A stretch of DNA of 64,000 nucleotides from Streptomyces sp. PR69. Lineage in GTDB: Bacteria > Actinomycetota > Actinomycetes > Streptomycetales > Streptomycetaceae. Position numbers and translations under genes: made by a program. Below, piece by piece: positions 25,923-33,180 of this stretch. The stretch covers positions 45,903 through 109,902 of the forward strand of contig NZ_JAOWCB010000020.1 in NCBI RefSeq assembly GCF_026420845.1, read 5' to 3'. Within the stretch, counting starts at the first letter, position 1. Every line of letters starts with the position of its first letter. The notes beneath the pieces were generated by a model. The model made no database searches. It worked only from the letters and a program-made list of their open reading frames with translations, and was not told the origin of the DNA.

Positions 25923-27584
25923 GTGGCAAGAACCAGCCTGCACCGCATATTCACCAGACTGGCCTGGATGGTCGGCATCTGGGCGCTGGTCATCGGGACG
26001 ACCGCCTCGGTCGCCGTCGCCCAGCCCAAACCTGATCCGCGGCCGAAGGACGACCGCACCGGCGTCTCCCGGTATTTCAGCGGCCCGCAGGGCATGGCCA
26101 TCGCGACCGCGCCGTGTGATCCGGCCGGTCCGTCCGCCCTCGACGGCGTCATGGCCGACCAGCTCAACCCGCAGCTGAACGCGAAGATGGCCGGTTATCT
26201 GAACGCGTACAAGATGTCCTGCGCGCGGATGGTCACACAGGCGGTGAAGGACCGGGGGCTCAACCCGAGAGCCGCGGCGATCGCCATCGCCACGATCATC
26301 GTGGAAACCAGCATGAACAACTACTCCCAGGCCGTCGACCACACCAGCATCGGACTGTTCCAGCAGCAGGACTGGTGGGGCACCCGGGAGCAGCGTCTGG
26401 ACCCGGTCTACGCCACCAACGCCTTCCTCGACGCGATGGAACAGGAGTTTCCGAACGGCTCGTGGAACACCGCACAGATCGGTGACGTGTGCTGGCGTGT
26501 ACAGAGGCCGAGGGAAGACCTGCGCGGCCTGTACGCGCTTGAGGCGGGCGACGCCACGCTGATCGCCAATGCCCTGTGGTCCGGTGCCAGGAGCGGCCCC
26601 AGGCACCCGTACGCCTCCGGCCGGGTCGTCTCCGGGCAGTCCGCGGACGGGCGTCTTGAGGCTTTCGCCGCCGGTGCGGACGGCGTCTATCACGCATGGC
26701 AGACCGAGGTGAACGGCGCTTGGTCGCAGTGGCGGTTCGCAGGCGGCCCGCGCGACGCCCAGCTGGCGGTGGCGGCCAACGCCGACGGCCGACTGGAGCT
26801 GTTCGCGCTGTCGGACAGCACGTTCGAGCATATGTGGCAGACCGGGCCCAGCGCCGGGTGGTCGTCCTGGGAGACCTTCGGCACCGGCGGGTACCGGCTG
26901 ACGGCGGGCAACAACGCCGACGGCCGGATCGAGGTGTTCGCCTCCAACTCCGAGGGTGTGTTCCACCGCTGGCAGACCGCGCCCAGCGGAGGCTGGGACG
27001 AATGGGAAGGCACCCACGGCGGCCCGCCCAACGCGCGACTCGCCATGGAGAACGCGCCCGACGGGCGTCTTGAGGTCTTCGCGTTGTCCGACTCGACGTT
27101 CGAGCACCTGTACCAGACCAGCGTCAACGGCGGGTGGTCCGCCTGGGAGGGCTTCGGCGAGGGAGGACACGCCGTCGCCGCCAGCTACAACCAGGACGGC
27201 AGGCTTGAGGTGTTCGCCTCCAACTCCGAGGGCGTGTTCCACCGCTGGCAGACCAGCCCGACGTCGTGGTCGAAGTGGACAGGCACCGGCGGGCCCCGCA
27301 ACGCCGAGCTCGCCACATCGCGCTCGGTCGACGGGCGGGTGGAGGTGTTCGCGATCAACTCCAGCACCGCGAGCCATGCCTGGCAGACCGCCCCGAACGC
27401 GGAGTTCTCGCAGTGGGAGACCTTCGGCGGCGAGGGCACGTCGATCGGCACGGCCAACAACGCCGACGGCCGCATCGAAGTCTTCGGAACCAACCCCACC
27501 GGCGTCTACCACCGGTGGCAGACCGGCTTCGCCACCTGGTCGAAATGGGCCTGGCTGAACGACTCCGGCCCCGCGATCACCTGA
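25923..27584 (+). CDS. Secreted transglycosylase-like protein with a seven-repeat PLL-like propeller
   Basis: Exported protein of 553 residues. Seen: a signal peptide (LAWMVGIWALVIGTTASVAVA); residues about 75-190 resemble phage- and actinomycete-type lytic transglycosylases, with IIVETSMNNYSQAVDHTSIG (candidate catalytic Glu in VETSMNN), then GLFQQQDWWG and YATNAFLDAM; then seven propeller repeats (DGRLEVF, GVFHRWQT). The final repeat is nearly identical to the last one in the M23 gene. The likely role is glycan-strand cleavage in cell walls with carbohydrate targeting by the propeller. GTG 25923 is preceded by GAGGGAAAGG. Whether the target is self wall or competitor wall is unknown. Confidence 0.83.
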   Translation: MARTSLHRIFTRLAWMVGIWALVIGTTASVAVAQPKPDPRPKDDRTGVSRYFSGPQGMAIATAPCDPAGPSALDGVMADQLNPQLNAKMAGYLNAYKMSCARMVTQAVKDRGLNPRAAAIAIATIIVETSMNNYSQAVDHTSIGLFQQQDWWGTREQRLDPVYATNAFLDAMEQEFPNGSWNTAQIGDVCWRVQRPREDLRGLYALEAGDATLIANALWSGARSGPRHPYASGRVVSGQSADGRLEAFAAGADGVYHAWQTEVNGAWSQWRFAGGPRDAQLAVAANADGRLELFALSDSTFEHMWQTGPSAGWSSWETFGTGGYRLTAGNNADGRIEVFASNSEGVFHRWQTAPSGGWDEWEGTHGGPPNARLAMENAPDGRLEVFALSDSTFEHLYQTSVNGGWSAWEGFGEGGHAVAASYNQDGRLEVFASNSEGVFHRWQTSPTSWSKWTGTGGPRNAELATSRSVDGRVEVFAINSSTASHAWQTAPNAEFSQWETFGGEGTSIGTANNADGRIEVFGTNPTGVYHRWQTGFATWSKWAWLNDSGPAIT

Positions 27585-27679
27585 CCGCCCCACGGCCGCC
27601 GCCCCGGGACGTACCGCAGGACGTCATCCCGCGAGCTTCCGGACGGCGGCGGCCACCATCGACGACATGAGGAGCTTCG

Positions 27680-28597
27680 ATGAGCGGAAAGGATCTGCTC
27701 CGGATGATCCCCGTGACGGGCCTGCTGCTCGTCACGGCCTGCTCCCCGGCTGACTGGCCGTCCCAGGACGCCGGCGGCCCGCTGCGCACAGGACTGAACG
27801 AGGCGGAACGCACGCTGCTCGGCGAAGCGGAGCAGCGGCTGATCACCCGTTGTATGCGGGACAAGGGCTTCCAGTACCGGCGCGACCCCGCCGGGCCGCG
27901 CAGCGAGGCGCCCGAACGCCGATTCGGCCTGGACGACGTCGACTGGGCCCGCCGCCATGGCTACGGTCTGGCCGAGGCGGCCCGGTCCAAAGACCGGGGC
28001 GGGAAGGCCGCGGCCGAGAACAGCCCCCAGGAACGCTACCTCGCATCCCTCCCGCCACGGCGCAGGGCCGAATTCGACCGTGCCCTGAACGGCGCCGACC
28101 GCGCCGCGATCGTCGTCCAGGTGCCCGGCCGCGGCCGGATCTTCACCAGCGCCGACGGCTGCCAGGCCGACGCGCGCGGACGGCTCTACGGCGATCTGCG
28201 CAAGTGGACCGAGGCCAAGGCGGTCGTGGTGAACCTGGAGTACCTCACCTTCGACGAGGTGGTGGCGGAACCGCGGTACACCAAGGCACTGGCCGACTGG
28301 CGCGCCTGCATGAAGGCACGCGGCCTGGCCTACCCGAACTCTTCGGAGGCCATCGGCGCCGTGGCGAAGGAGAACCGGACCCGCACCGCCGAGGACGCGT
28401 GGAAGCGCGAGGTGACCGTCGCCGTCGCCGACGCCGAGTGCAACCGCGCGGCCGGGCTGGCCAGGACGGGCGACCGCCTGCAACGGCAGCACGTACAGAA
28501 CGCCGCGCGTGACGAGTTCGCGCGCCAGACCCGCTACTACACCCAGGCGGTCACGACCGCGCTCGACCGAGCCCGCTCCGTCATCGACTCCGGCTGA
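27680..28597 (+). CDS. Putative lipoprotein
   Basis: Predicted exported lipoprotein of 305 residues. Seen: signal peptide and lipobox LLVTAC with lipidated Cys21, then a long charged helical protein with no known domain that I recognise. Pairs of cysteines recur (RCMRDKGF, DGCQAD, RACMKARG, ECNRAAG) and could form disulfides. ATG 27680 has AGGAG upstream. It follows the three propeller enzymes on the same strand, so it may belong to the same secreted system. Families of this type (Arg-rich Streptomyces lipoproteins with ERYLASLPP-like segments) have no assigned function. Confidence 0.8.
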   Translation: MSGKDLLRMIPVTGLLLVTACSPADWPSQDAGGPLRTGLNEAERTLLGEAEQRLITRCMRDKGFQYRRDPAGPRSEAPERRFGLDDVDWARRHGYGLAEAARSKDRGGKAAAENSPQERYLASLPPRRRAEFDRALNGADRAAIVVQVPGRGRIFTSADGCQADARGRLYGDLRKWTEAKAVVVNLEYLTFDEVVAEPRYTKALADWRACMKARGLAYPNSSEAIGAVAKENRTRTAEDAWKREVTVAVADAECNRAAGLARTGDRLQRQHVQNAARDEFARQTRYYTQAVTTALDRARSVIDSG

Positions 28598-28611
28598 GCC
28601 CGCACCGCCCC

Positions 28612-28689
28612 ACCGAACCCGCCCACCGAACCCGCCCACCGAACCCGCCCACCGAACCCGCCTACCGAACCCGCCTGCCGAACCCGCGC
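28612..28689 (+). repeat. 13-bp tandem repeat (accgaacccgccc) x6
   Basis: Six consecutive units of accgaacccgccc, the last three with one or two changes, fill the gap between the lipoprotein and the I36-like gene. A noncoding minisatellite without spacers, so not a CRISPR array. Confidence 0.9.
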
Positions 28690-28759
28690 GCCCGGCCGCA
28701 GCCGACCGGGCGCCGACCCCCGGCGCACGCCGGAGGAAACCCACCAAGAGGAGAACAGC

Positions 28760-29182
28760 ATGCGCACCAGCAAGCGCGCCCTGCTGGGGCTGGCGCTGGC
28801 CGCCGCCCTGCTTCCGATCGCCGCCTCCACCGCCCAGGCCGGGGGCACGACCCCCACCTACAGCCAGTGGAACCCGGGCAACTGCCCGGTTGGGCAGCTG
28901 TGCGTCTACAAGGACGCCAACTACGGGCAAGGCGGCGTCGGCATCGCCATGTTCAAGTACGACAACCCCATCTGGTCGGACACCAGAAACGCGTACATCG
29001 CCCACGAGGACTCATCCTGGTTCAACAACGGCACCGGCACCTCGTACAGCTCCGTCGTGGTCTACGCGGACAACGGCTACGGCGGGAACTCCTTCTGCCT
29101 GGACAAGGGCTGGGGCAACACCTGGGACCGCGTGGCGAACGACCAGGGCGAGGCCAACCGCTGGGTCAACGGCCCCTGCTAA
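28760..29182 (+). CDS. Secreted peptidase-inhibitor family I36-like protein
   Basis: Small exported protein of 140 residues. Seen: a classical signal peptide (RALLGLALAAALLPIAASTAQA), then a beta/gamma-crystallin-like fold signature: NCPVGQLCVYKDANYG, a middle strand segment, VVVYADNGYGGNSFCLDKG and a final Cys. Four cysteines could make two disulfides. Streptomyces I36 members such as SMI inhibit metallopeptidases; the fold also serves as calcium-binding or antifungal protein, so inhibition is likely but not certain. AAGAGGAG precedes the ATG. The stop is followed by a strong hairpin. Confidence 0.85.
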   Translation: MRTSKRALLGLALAAALLPIAASTAQAGGTTPTYSQWNPGNCPVGQLCVYKDANYGQGGVGIAMFKYDNPIWSDTRNAYIAHEDSSWFNNGTGTSYSSVVVYADNGYGGNSFCLDKGWGNTWDRVANDQGEANRWVNGPC

Positions 29183-29207
29183 CTCACCCACCCCGCCGCC
29201 CCGCCCC

Positions 29208-29242
29208 ACCGCTCGCGCCGACCCACCACCGGCGCGAGCGGT
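29208..29242. terminator. Perfect 13-bp stem terminator-like hairpin
   Basis: accgctcgcgccg (29208-29220) and cggcgcgagcggt (29230-29242) are perfect complements around a 9-nt loop, 26 bp after the I36-like gene. GC-rich stems without a T-run are usual for Streptomyces terminators. Confidence 0.75.
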
Positions 29243-29384
29243 GAACTGCAAACCTGCGCACACGGCTCCAGAGCCCAGCTGAGCCCGGACCGGCTCTGCG
29301 CCGCTGACCCGCACGGCGGCAACGGAGCGCGGACCCGCCCGAAAAGATCATTACGTCCCTAAGACGCGGGGGCTCTGTCGGGGC

Positions 29385-30326
29385 ATGACGGGCCCCCGTA
29401 TCGTCGAAGACATGATCTCGGGCGACGGCGGCAGCGTGGAGTTCACGGCGGACGGGGTGGGCGCGGTCCTCCGAGAGTCGTGTGCGGCTGCCGGACTGGA
29501 CCCGTCCGGGGCCGAGCTGCTGCGGCTCGGGTCGAACGCCGTCTACCGCTTATCGTCCGCCCCCGTCATCGTGCGCATCGCCCGAGACCCTGACGCCCTG
29601 CCCGAGATGGAACGGGCCGTGCGGGTGGCCCGATGGCTGGAGGCGGAGCGCCTGCCGGCCGTCCGCGCGCTGAGTGCCGGCGGCCAACCACTCGTTGTCG
29701 GCGGCCGGGTGGTGACCTTCTGGGAGAGCGTCCAGGAGCGCGAGGAGTACGGCACGGTCGCGGAGCTGGCAGACCTGCTGCGTCGGTTGCACTGGCTCGA
29801 AGAACCCGAATCCCTGAGGCTGCCGTACTTCGATCCCCTGGCCAAGCTGTGGGGCTCACTGCGCCAGATGGACGGCGTGGACGACGACGACCGCGCGTTC
29901 CTGGAGGAGCGGGCCGATCGGCTGGCCAAGGAGTACGACCGGCTGGACTTCGTCCTGCCCTTCGGGATGATCCACGGAGACGCGAGCATAGGCAACGTGA
30001 TCCGCCACCGCGACGGGCATGCGGTGCTGATCGACCTTGACGGCGTCGCTTTTGCCCCACGCGAGTGGGATCTGATCCAGACGGCCATGTACTACGAGCG
30101 ATATCGCTGGCACACACGCTCTGAGTACGAGGAGTTCGTGCACCGGTACGGCTTCGACCTGATGAACTGGCCCGGCTATCAGGTGCTCGCCGATCTGCGC
30201 GAAGTCATGATGGTGGCCTGGATCGGCCACCAGGTCGCCGTGAGCGAGAAGTCCGCCGTGGAGTTCAGCCGACGTGTCCACTCACTGCGAACGGGGGAGG
30301 GCCGCGACGCATGGAGCCCCTTCTGA
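29385..30326 (+). CDS. APH-family phosphotransferase
   Basis: Aminoglycoside/choline-kinase-like protein of 313 residues that would phosphorylate a small hydroxylated substrate. Seen: an N-lobe with APVIVRIARD (ATP lysine replaced by Arg, which is unusual), the catalytic loop MIHGDASIGNVIRH and the metal-binding IDLDGVAFAPREWDL. Length and order fit the family. It carries one TTA codon (29550-29552). ATG 29385 is used; ATG 29412 is an alternative. Antibiotic resistance is possible but not implied by any neighbour. It converges on the XRE/TPR regulator gene with 9 bp between stops. Confidence 0.85.
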   Translation: MTGPRIVEDMISGDGGSVEFTADGVGAVLRESCAAAGLDPSGAELLRLGSNAVYRLSSAPVIVRIARDPDALPEMERAVRVARWLEAERLPAVRALSAGGQPLVVGGRVVTFWESVQEREEYGTVAELADLLRRLHWLEEPESLRLPYFDPLAKLWGSLRQMDGVDDDDRAFLEERADRLAKEYDRLDFVLPFGMIHGDASIGNVIRHRDGHAVLIDLDGVAFAPREWDLIQTAMYYERYRWHTRSEYEEFVHRYGFDLMNWPGYQVLADLREVMMVAWIGHQVAVSEKSAVEFSRRVHSLRTGEGRDAWSPF

Positions 30327-30335
30327 GCTGACGGC

Positions 30336-31898
30336 TCACAGGGCGTCGGACGCTATCCACAGCCTGTGTTCCGCGGCCTGTTCCTGGAGCTCCCGTACGG
30401 CGCTGCTGTCCTCGGCGCGTGGCAGGTGCTGCCGGAACTCGGCCAGATAGCTGGCGCATCGGGACGACTTGAGCTGTTCGCCCAGGTCCAGGGCAACGAG
30501 GGCGACGCGACAGGCTTCGTTCAGATCCCCAGCATGCAGGTGGGCGTCCGCGAGAACCATGGTCGCGAAGAAGTCGCTGCGGACATGGCTGCCGCTCCTC
30601 GCGTTCTGTCCGTGCTCGACTGCCTGGCGGGCACTGTTGACGTCGCGGAAGCAGTGCGCGGCCTCGGCGGCGAGCTCCGACTCGTCGAAGTACGTGATCC
30701 ACTCCGGCTCGTCGTCGCTGTTCCGGCTCTCCAGCGCCTGTGTCGCTGCCGCGAGCGCGAGTTCGCACGCGCGACGGTCACCGGTACGCGCGAGGGCGCG
30801 GGCCTCCATCGCATGGAACTGGGCCCGCAGAGTCGGCGTGGCGACCGGAGAGATGCCCATCAGCGCCGCACGGGCGAGGGTCGCCGCCTGCGTGTAGTAG
30901 CCCAGGAAGGTGGCCTGGTGGCTCATGGCCGACAAGATGCTCCCGGCCAACCGCCGATCGTTGGCGTCCTGCGCGAGCCGTAGCGCCTGGAGGAAGTACC
31001 GTTGGGCGAGTCCGTGATGGCAGGCGTCGTACGACATCCAGCCGGCCAGCAGCGTCGCCTCGGCAACCGTGGAGAACAACGCGCGCCCGATGGCCTCGGT
31101 GCACTGCCCGCTCAGCAGAGGAGCCACATCACGGCTGAGGAACTGGATCACCGCATGGCGCGCGTGATCTCCTCCGAACCGGTCGTCGAGCTGAGCGAAC
31201 AGATCAGCCGTCGTCTTGACCGTGGCGACGTCGGCCAGTCCGACCCGCACCGCATCGCGTGCTTGAGCGGCGGGGAACGACGGCTCGGGGGCGACCAGCC
31301 ACCTCAGTGACGCTTCGTTCCACGCGGGTTCGGCGGGCTCCGCCTGGACCAGCGGCTCATAGCCGTTGAGGTCGGCTCGCCATAACCGCCCCACGCTCTC
31401 GATAGCGGCATCCGGACTGGTCGGATAGCCGGCCTCCAGGAGGCTGGTGTCTCCCGCACCGATTGAACTGAGCCCGAGCTCCGCCGCTCCGGCACACAGC
31501 GCCTCGCTCAGCAGCGGCCCGTAGAAGTCGTCCGGGACGCTGTGCGAGTTCTCCCAACTGGCAATACGGCGCTTCACGCTCGCATCGGAGGGAAGCTGGT
31601 GCCCGCGACACGCGGCTACCTGTCTCAGCTCCCGTACCAAGCGGGGCTGGCTCCGCCCGCGATTGGTGCGCGCTTCGCGTAAGCGTGCTCCAGTCGGTTG
31701 CGTCGGTTGCGTCGGTTGCGTCGGTTGCGTCGAAGACGTGACCGTCCTTCCGTGCGCATGCGCGGTACGACGACTCAGTCTCACAGCCGAATCCACGCGC
31801 AGACAGCCCTCGCACACTGCCCGTAGTCGCCAATCCCTCCGCGGTGGATGGGTGACGGAGGATGACGCGCACGGCCGCCCCTCGTCATCCCTCGTCAC
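30336..31898 (-). CDS. XRE/TPR-type transcription regulator
   Basis: Regulator of a Streptomyces-specific type, about 450-520 residues. Seen: a helix-turn-helix-like region TGARLREARTNRGRSQPRL through SDASVKRRIASWENSHSVP near residues 68-118, then a helical TPR-like domain that in this family senses peptides or partners. The N-terminus before that (including a (QPT)4 tract from 9-bp repeats) is atypical, so the true start is uncertain; several GTG codons lie between residues 28 and 40. It is divergent from two small genes that usually accompany it. Function unknown. Confidence 0.8.
   Translation of the reverse strand: MTRDDEGRPCASSSVTHPPRRDWRLRAVCEGCLRVDSAVRLSRRTAHAHGRTVTSSTQPTQPTQPTQPTGARLREARTNRGRSQPRLVRELRQVAACRGHQLPSDASVKRRIASWENSHSVPDDFYGPLLSEALCAGAAELGLSSIGAGDTSLLEAGYPTSPDAAIESVGRLWRADLNGYEPLVQAEPAEPAWNEASLRWLVAPEPSFPAAQARDAVRVGLADVATVKTTADLFAQLDDRFGGDHARHAVIQFLSRDVAPLLSGQCTEAIGRALFSTVAEATLLAGWMSYDACHHGLAQRYFLQALRLAQDANDRRLAGSILSAMSHQATFLGYYTQAATLARAALMGISPVATPTLRAQFHAMEARALARTGDRRACELALAAATQALESRNSDDEPEWITYFDESELAAEAAHCFRDVNSARQAVEHGQNARSGSHVRSDFFATMVLADAHLHAGDLNEACRVALVALDLGEQLKSSRCASYLAEFRQHLPRAEDSSAVRELQEQAAEHRLWIASDAL
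31693..31728 (-). repeat. 9-bp in-frame tandem repeat x4 in the XRE/TPR gene
   Basis: Four perfect copies of gtcggttgc on the plus strand encode a Gln-Pro-Thr repeat at the N-terminus of the regulator on the minus strand. Confidence 0.85.
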
Positions 31899-31992
31899 CT
31901 GTTGTCATCTGCCCTGCTCAGGGGCTTCTCCATAAGCCTGGTGTCACGGTGGCAGAGCGGCCGCCGGTCGACTCCGACTGAGGTGGGATGAC

Positions 31993-32553
31993 GTGGAGGG
32001 GATGACCCGAAGGGGAGTCCAGTGGCTGTCCGCTGCGGCTGACGATCCGGAGACATGCCGGGCGCGCTGGGCGGATGACCCGCGTACGCCGTGCATGCTG
32101 CCGGCCGGACGATACTTCGACGTGGTCACGGTCGATCAGCGCATCGGCCTGGAAGCGTTCGATCAGCTGGTCCGCCGGGAGATGCCGCTCGGACCGGTCC
32201 TCGTCGACCACCATGCGCGCCGCGTCGGCTTCTTCCTCAACTCCCGCTGGCAGGAGCGCTTCAGCGAACTGGTCCGTCGCACGACCGACGCACCACCCCC
32301 ATACAAATACCTGAGCGAGGGCTCGCTCGTGGTCGTTCCCGGCCCGTTGCCCATGTCCGGCGACCGCTACCAGTGGCTCCGCGCCCCTCTCCGCCGCCCT
32401 GAGGCGAACCCCCTGCGTCCGGCAGCGCTGGCGACCATGCTCGTCGCCGCTGCCGATTTGATCGCTCGCGTCGACCATTACGGCGAGCAGTACCCGACTC
32501 CGGCGGCGGTCGCGTCCCTGGCGCGGAAAGGCATGGTCTCCGATGAGCAGTGA
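31993..32553 (+). CDS. Hypothetical protein, primase/polymerase-N-like
   Basis: Protein of 186 residues. The string TPCMLPAGRYFDVVTVDQRIG, then GPVLVDHHARRVGFFL and SLVVVPGPLPMSGDRYQWL, resembles Streptomyces proteins annotated as bifunctional DNA primase/polymerase N-terminal domains or as hypothetical partners of XRE regulators. Catalytic residues of a real Prim-Pol are not clear, so a regulatory role is as likely. GTG 31993 has GAGGTGGG upstream; ATG 32002 is an alternative. It overlaps the next gene by 11 bp. Confidence 0.6.
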   Translation: MEGMTRRGVQWLSAAADDPETCRARWADDPRTPCMLPAGRYFDVVTVDQRIGLEAFDQLVRREMPLGPVLVDHHARRVGFFLNSRWQERFSELVRRTTDAPPPYKYLSEGSLVVVPGPLPMSGDRYQWLRAPLRRPEANPLRPAALATMLVAAADLIARVDHYGEQYPTPAAVASLARKGMVSDEQ

Positions 32554-32860
32554 CATCAACGACTGCCACGACTTCGCCCAGTGGTCGCCACTGGAGAGCC
32601 AGGGGTGGTACGCCGCCCGCGACGCGACAAGCGCACTGCGCGACGTCCTGACCGCCGCAGGCATGGAGAAGGACTTCCCCTACCTCCGGGCCGACCTGAA
32701 CGCCTTCGGCCACGGGCTGATCGAGCTGGGCCGAGTGTCCCCCGAGACCGCCGAACGGCTGGCGGAGCTCCTGCGCCGCGCCACCTCCTGCCGACTGGAC
32801 AACCGAGGCGAGTGCAGCGGCCCTGTACACGTACAGCAGAGGGAGCGGCGACGAACATGA
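32543..32860 (+). CDS. Small hypothetical partner protein
   Basis: Protein of 105 residues, helical, with ending CRLDNRGECSGPVH. No domain recognised. It begins inside the previous gene (11-bp overlap), so the pair is translationally coupled, and both diverge from the XRE/TPR gene, a triple often seen together in Streptomyces. No function can be assigned. Confidence 0.6.
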   Translation: MSSDINDCHDFAQWSPLESQGWYAARDATSALRDVLTAAGMEKDFPYLRADLNAFGHGLIELGRVSPETAERLAELLRRATSCRLDNRGECSGPVHVQQRERRRT

Positions 32861-32953
32861 CGGACCGGCGGGCGTGGTCGCGCAGCGGGCGGGGACCTTT
32901 AAGTGATCACTGTCACGGCGCTGCGTTCGGCGGCATCCGTCTGCGCATACGAC

Positions 32954-32993
32954 AAGACCCCGTCCTCAGCGTTCAAGCTGGTGGCGGGGTCTT
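32954..32993. terminator. Hairpin with aagaccccg / cggggtctt arms
   Basis: aagaccccg (32954-32962) is complementary to cggggtctt (32985-32993) over a 22-nt loop, about 95 bp after the small partner gene. The 320 bp from 32861 to 33180 otherwise contain no gene; they hold this hairpin and one copy of the flanking repeat (33036-33106). Confidence 0.55.
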
Positions 32994-33035
32994 CAGGCAC
33001 TCGATGCGAAGTGCCCCCGGCAGGGGACCCGGAAC

Positions 33036-33106
33036 ATGGGAACGGGGGGACGGGTCGACGCCCGGAGAGCTCGTGATCCGGGAGAGCGTCCGGCTTTAGC
33101 GATGGC
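33036..33106 (+). repeat. Imperfect repeat, left copy flanking the DUF262 gene
   Basis: About 70 bp starting atgggaacgggg that match 36099-36173 with small changes: atgggaacgggg, gacgcccg, gagagctcgt, atcc and agcgat all recur in the same order. Both copies are in direct orientation, bracketing the DUF262-HNH-RAMA gene. Confidence 0.75.
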
Positions 33107-33180
33107 GGATTCGAGTCCTGTCAACGAACCCCAGCAGCCGAGCGAGTTCTTCAGGTTTCGGCTGCTGGGTGCCCCGTGCG

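Noticed and set aside
28612..28689. Possible CRISPR array
   Set aside because: Units are 13 bp and contiguous, with no spacers, and there are no cas genes.
29385..30326. Self-resistance kinase for one of the clusters
   Set aside because: It is about 14 kb from each cluster, and nothing in its neighbours links it to either.
32955..33125. tRNA-like TTCGAGTCC sequence near the left flanking repeat
   Set aside because: No complete cloverleaf can be drawn: the T-arm pairs poorly and there is no acceptor stem or anticodon arm.
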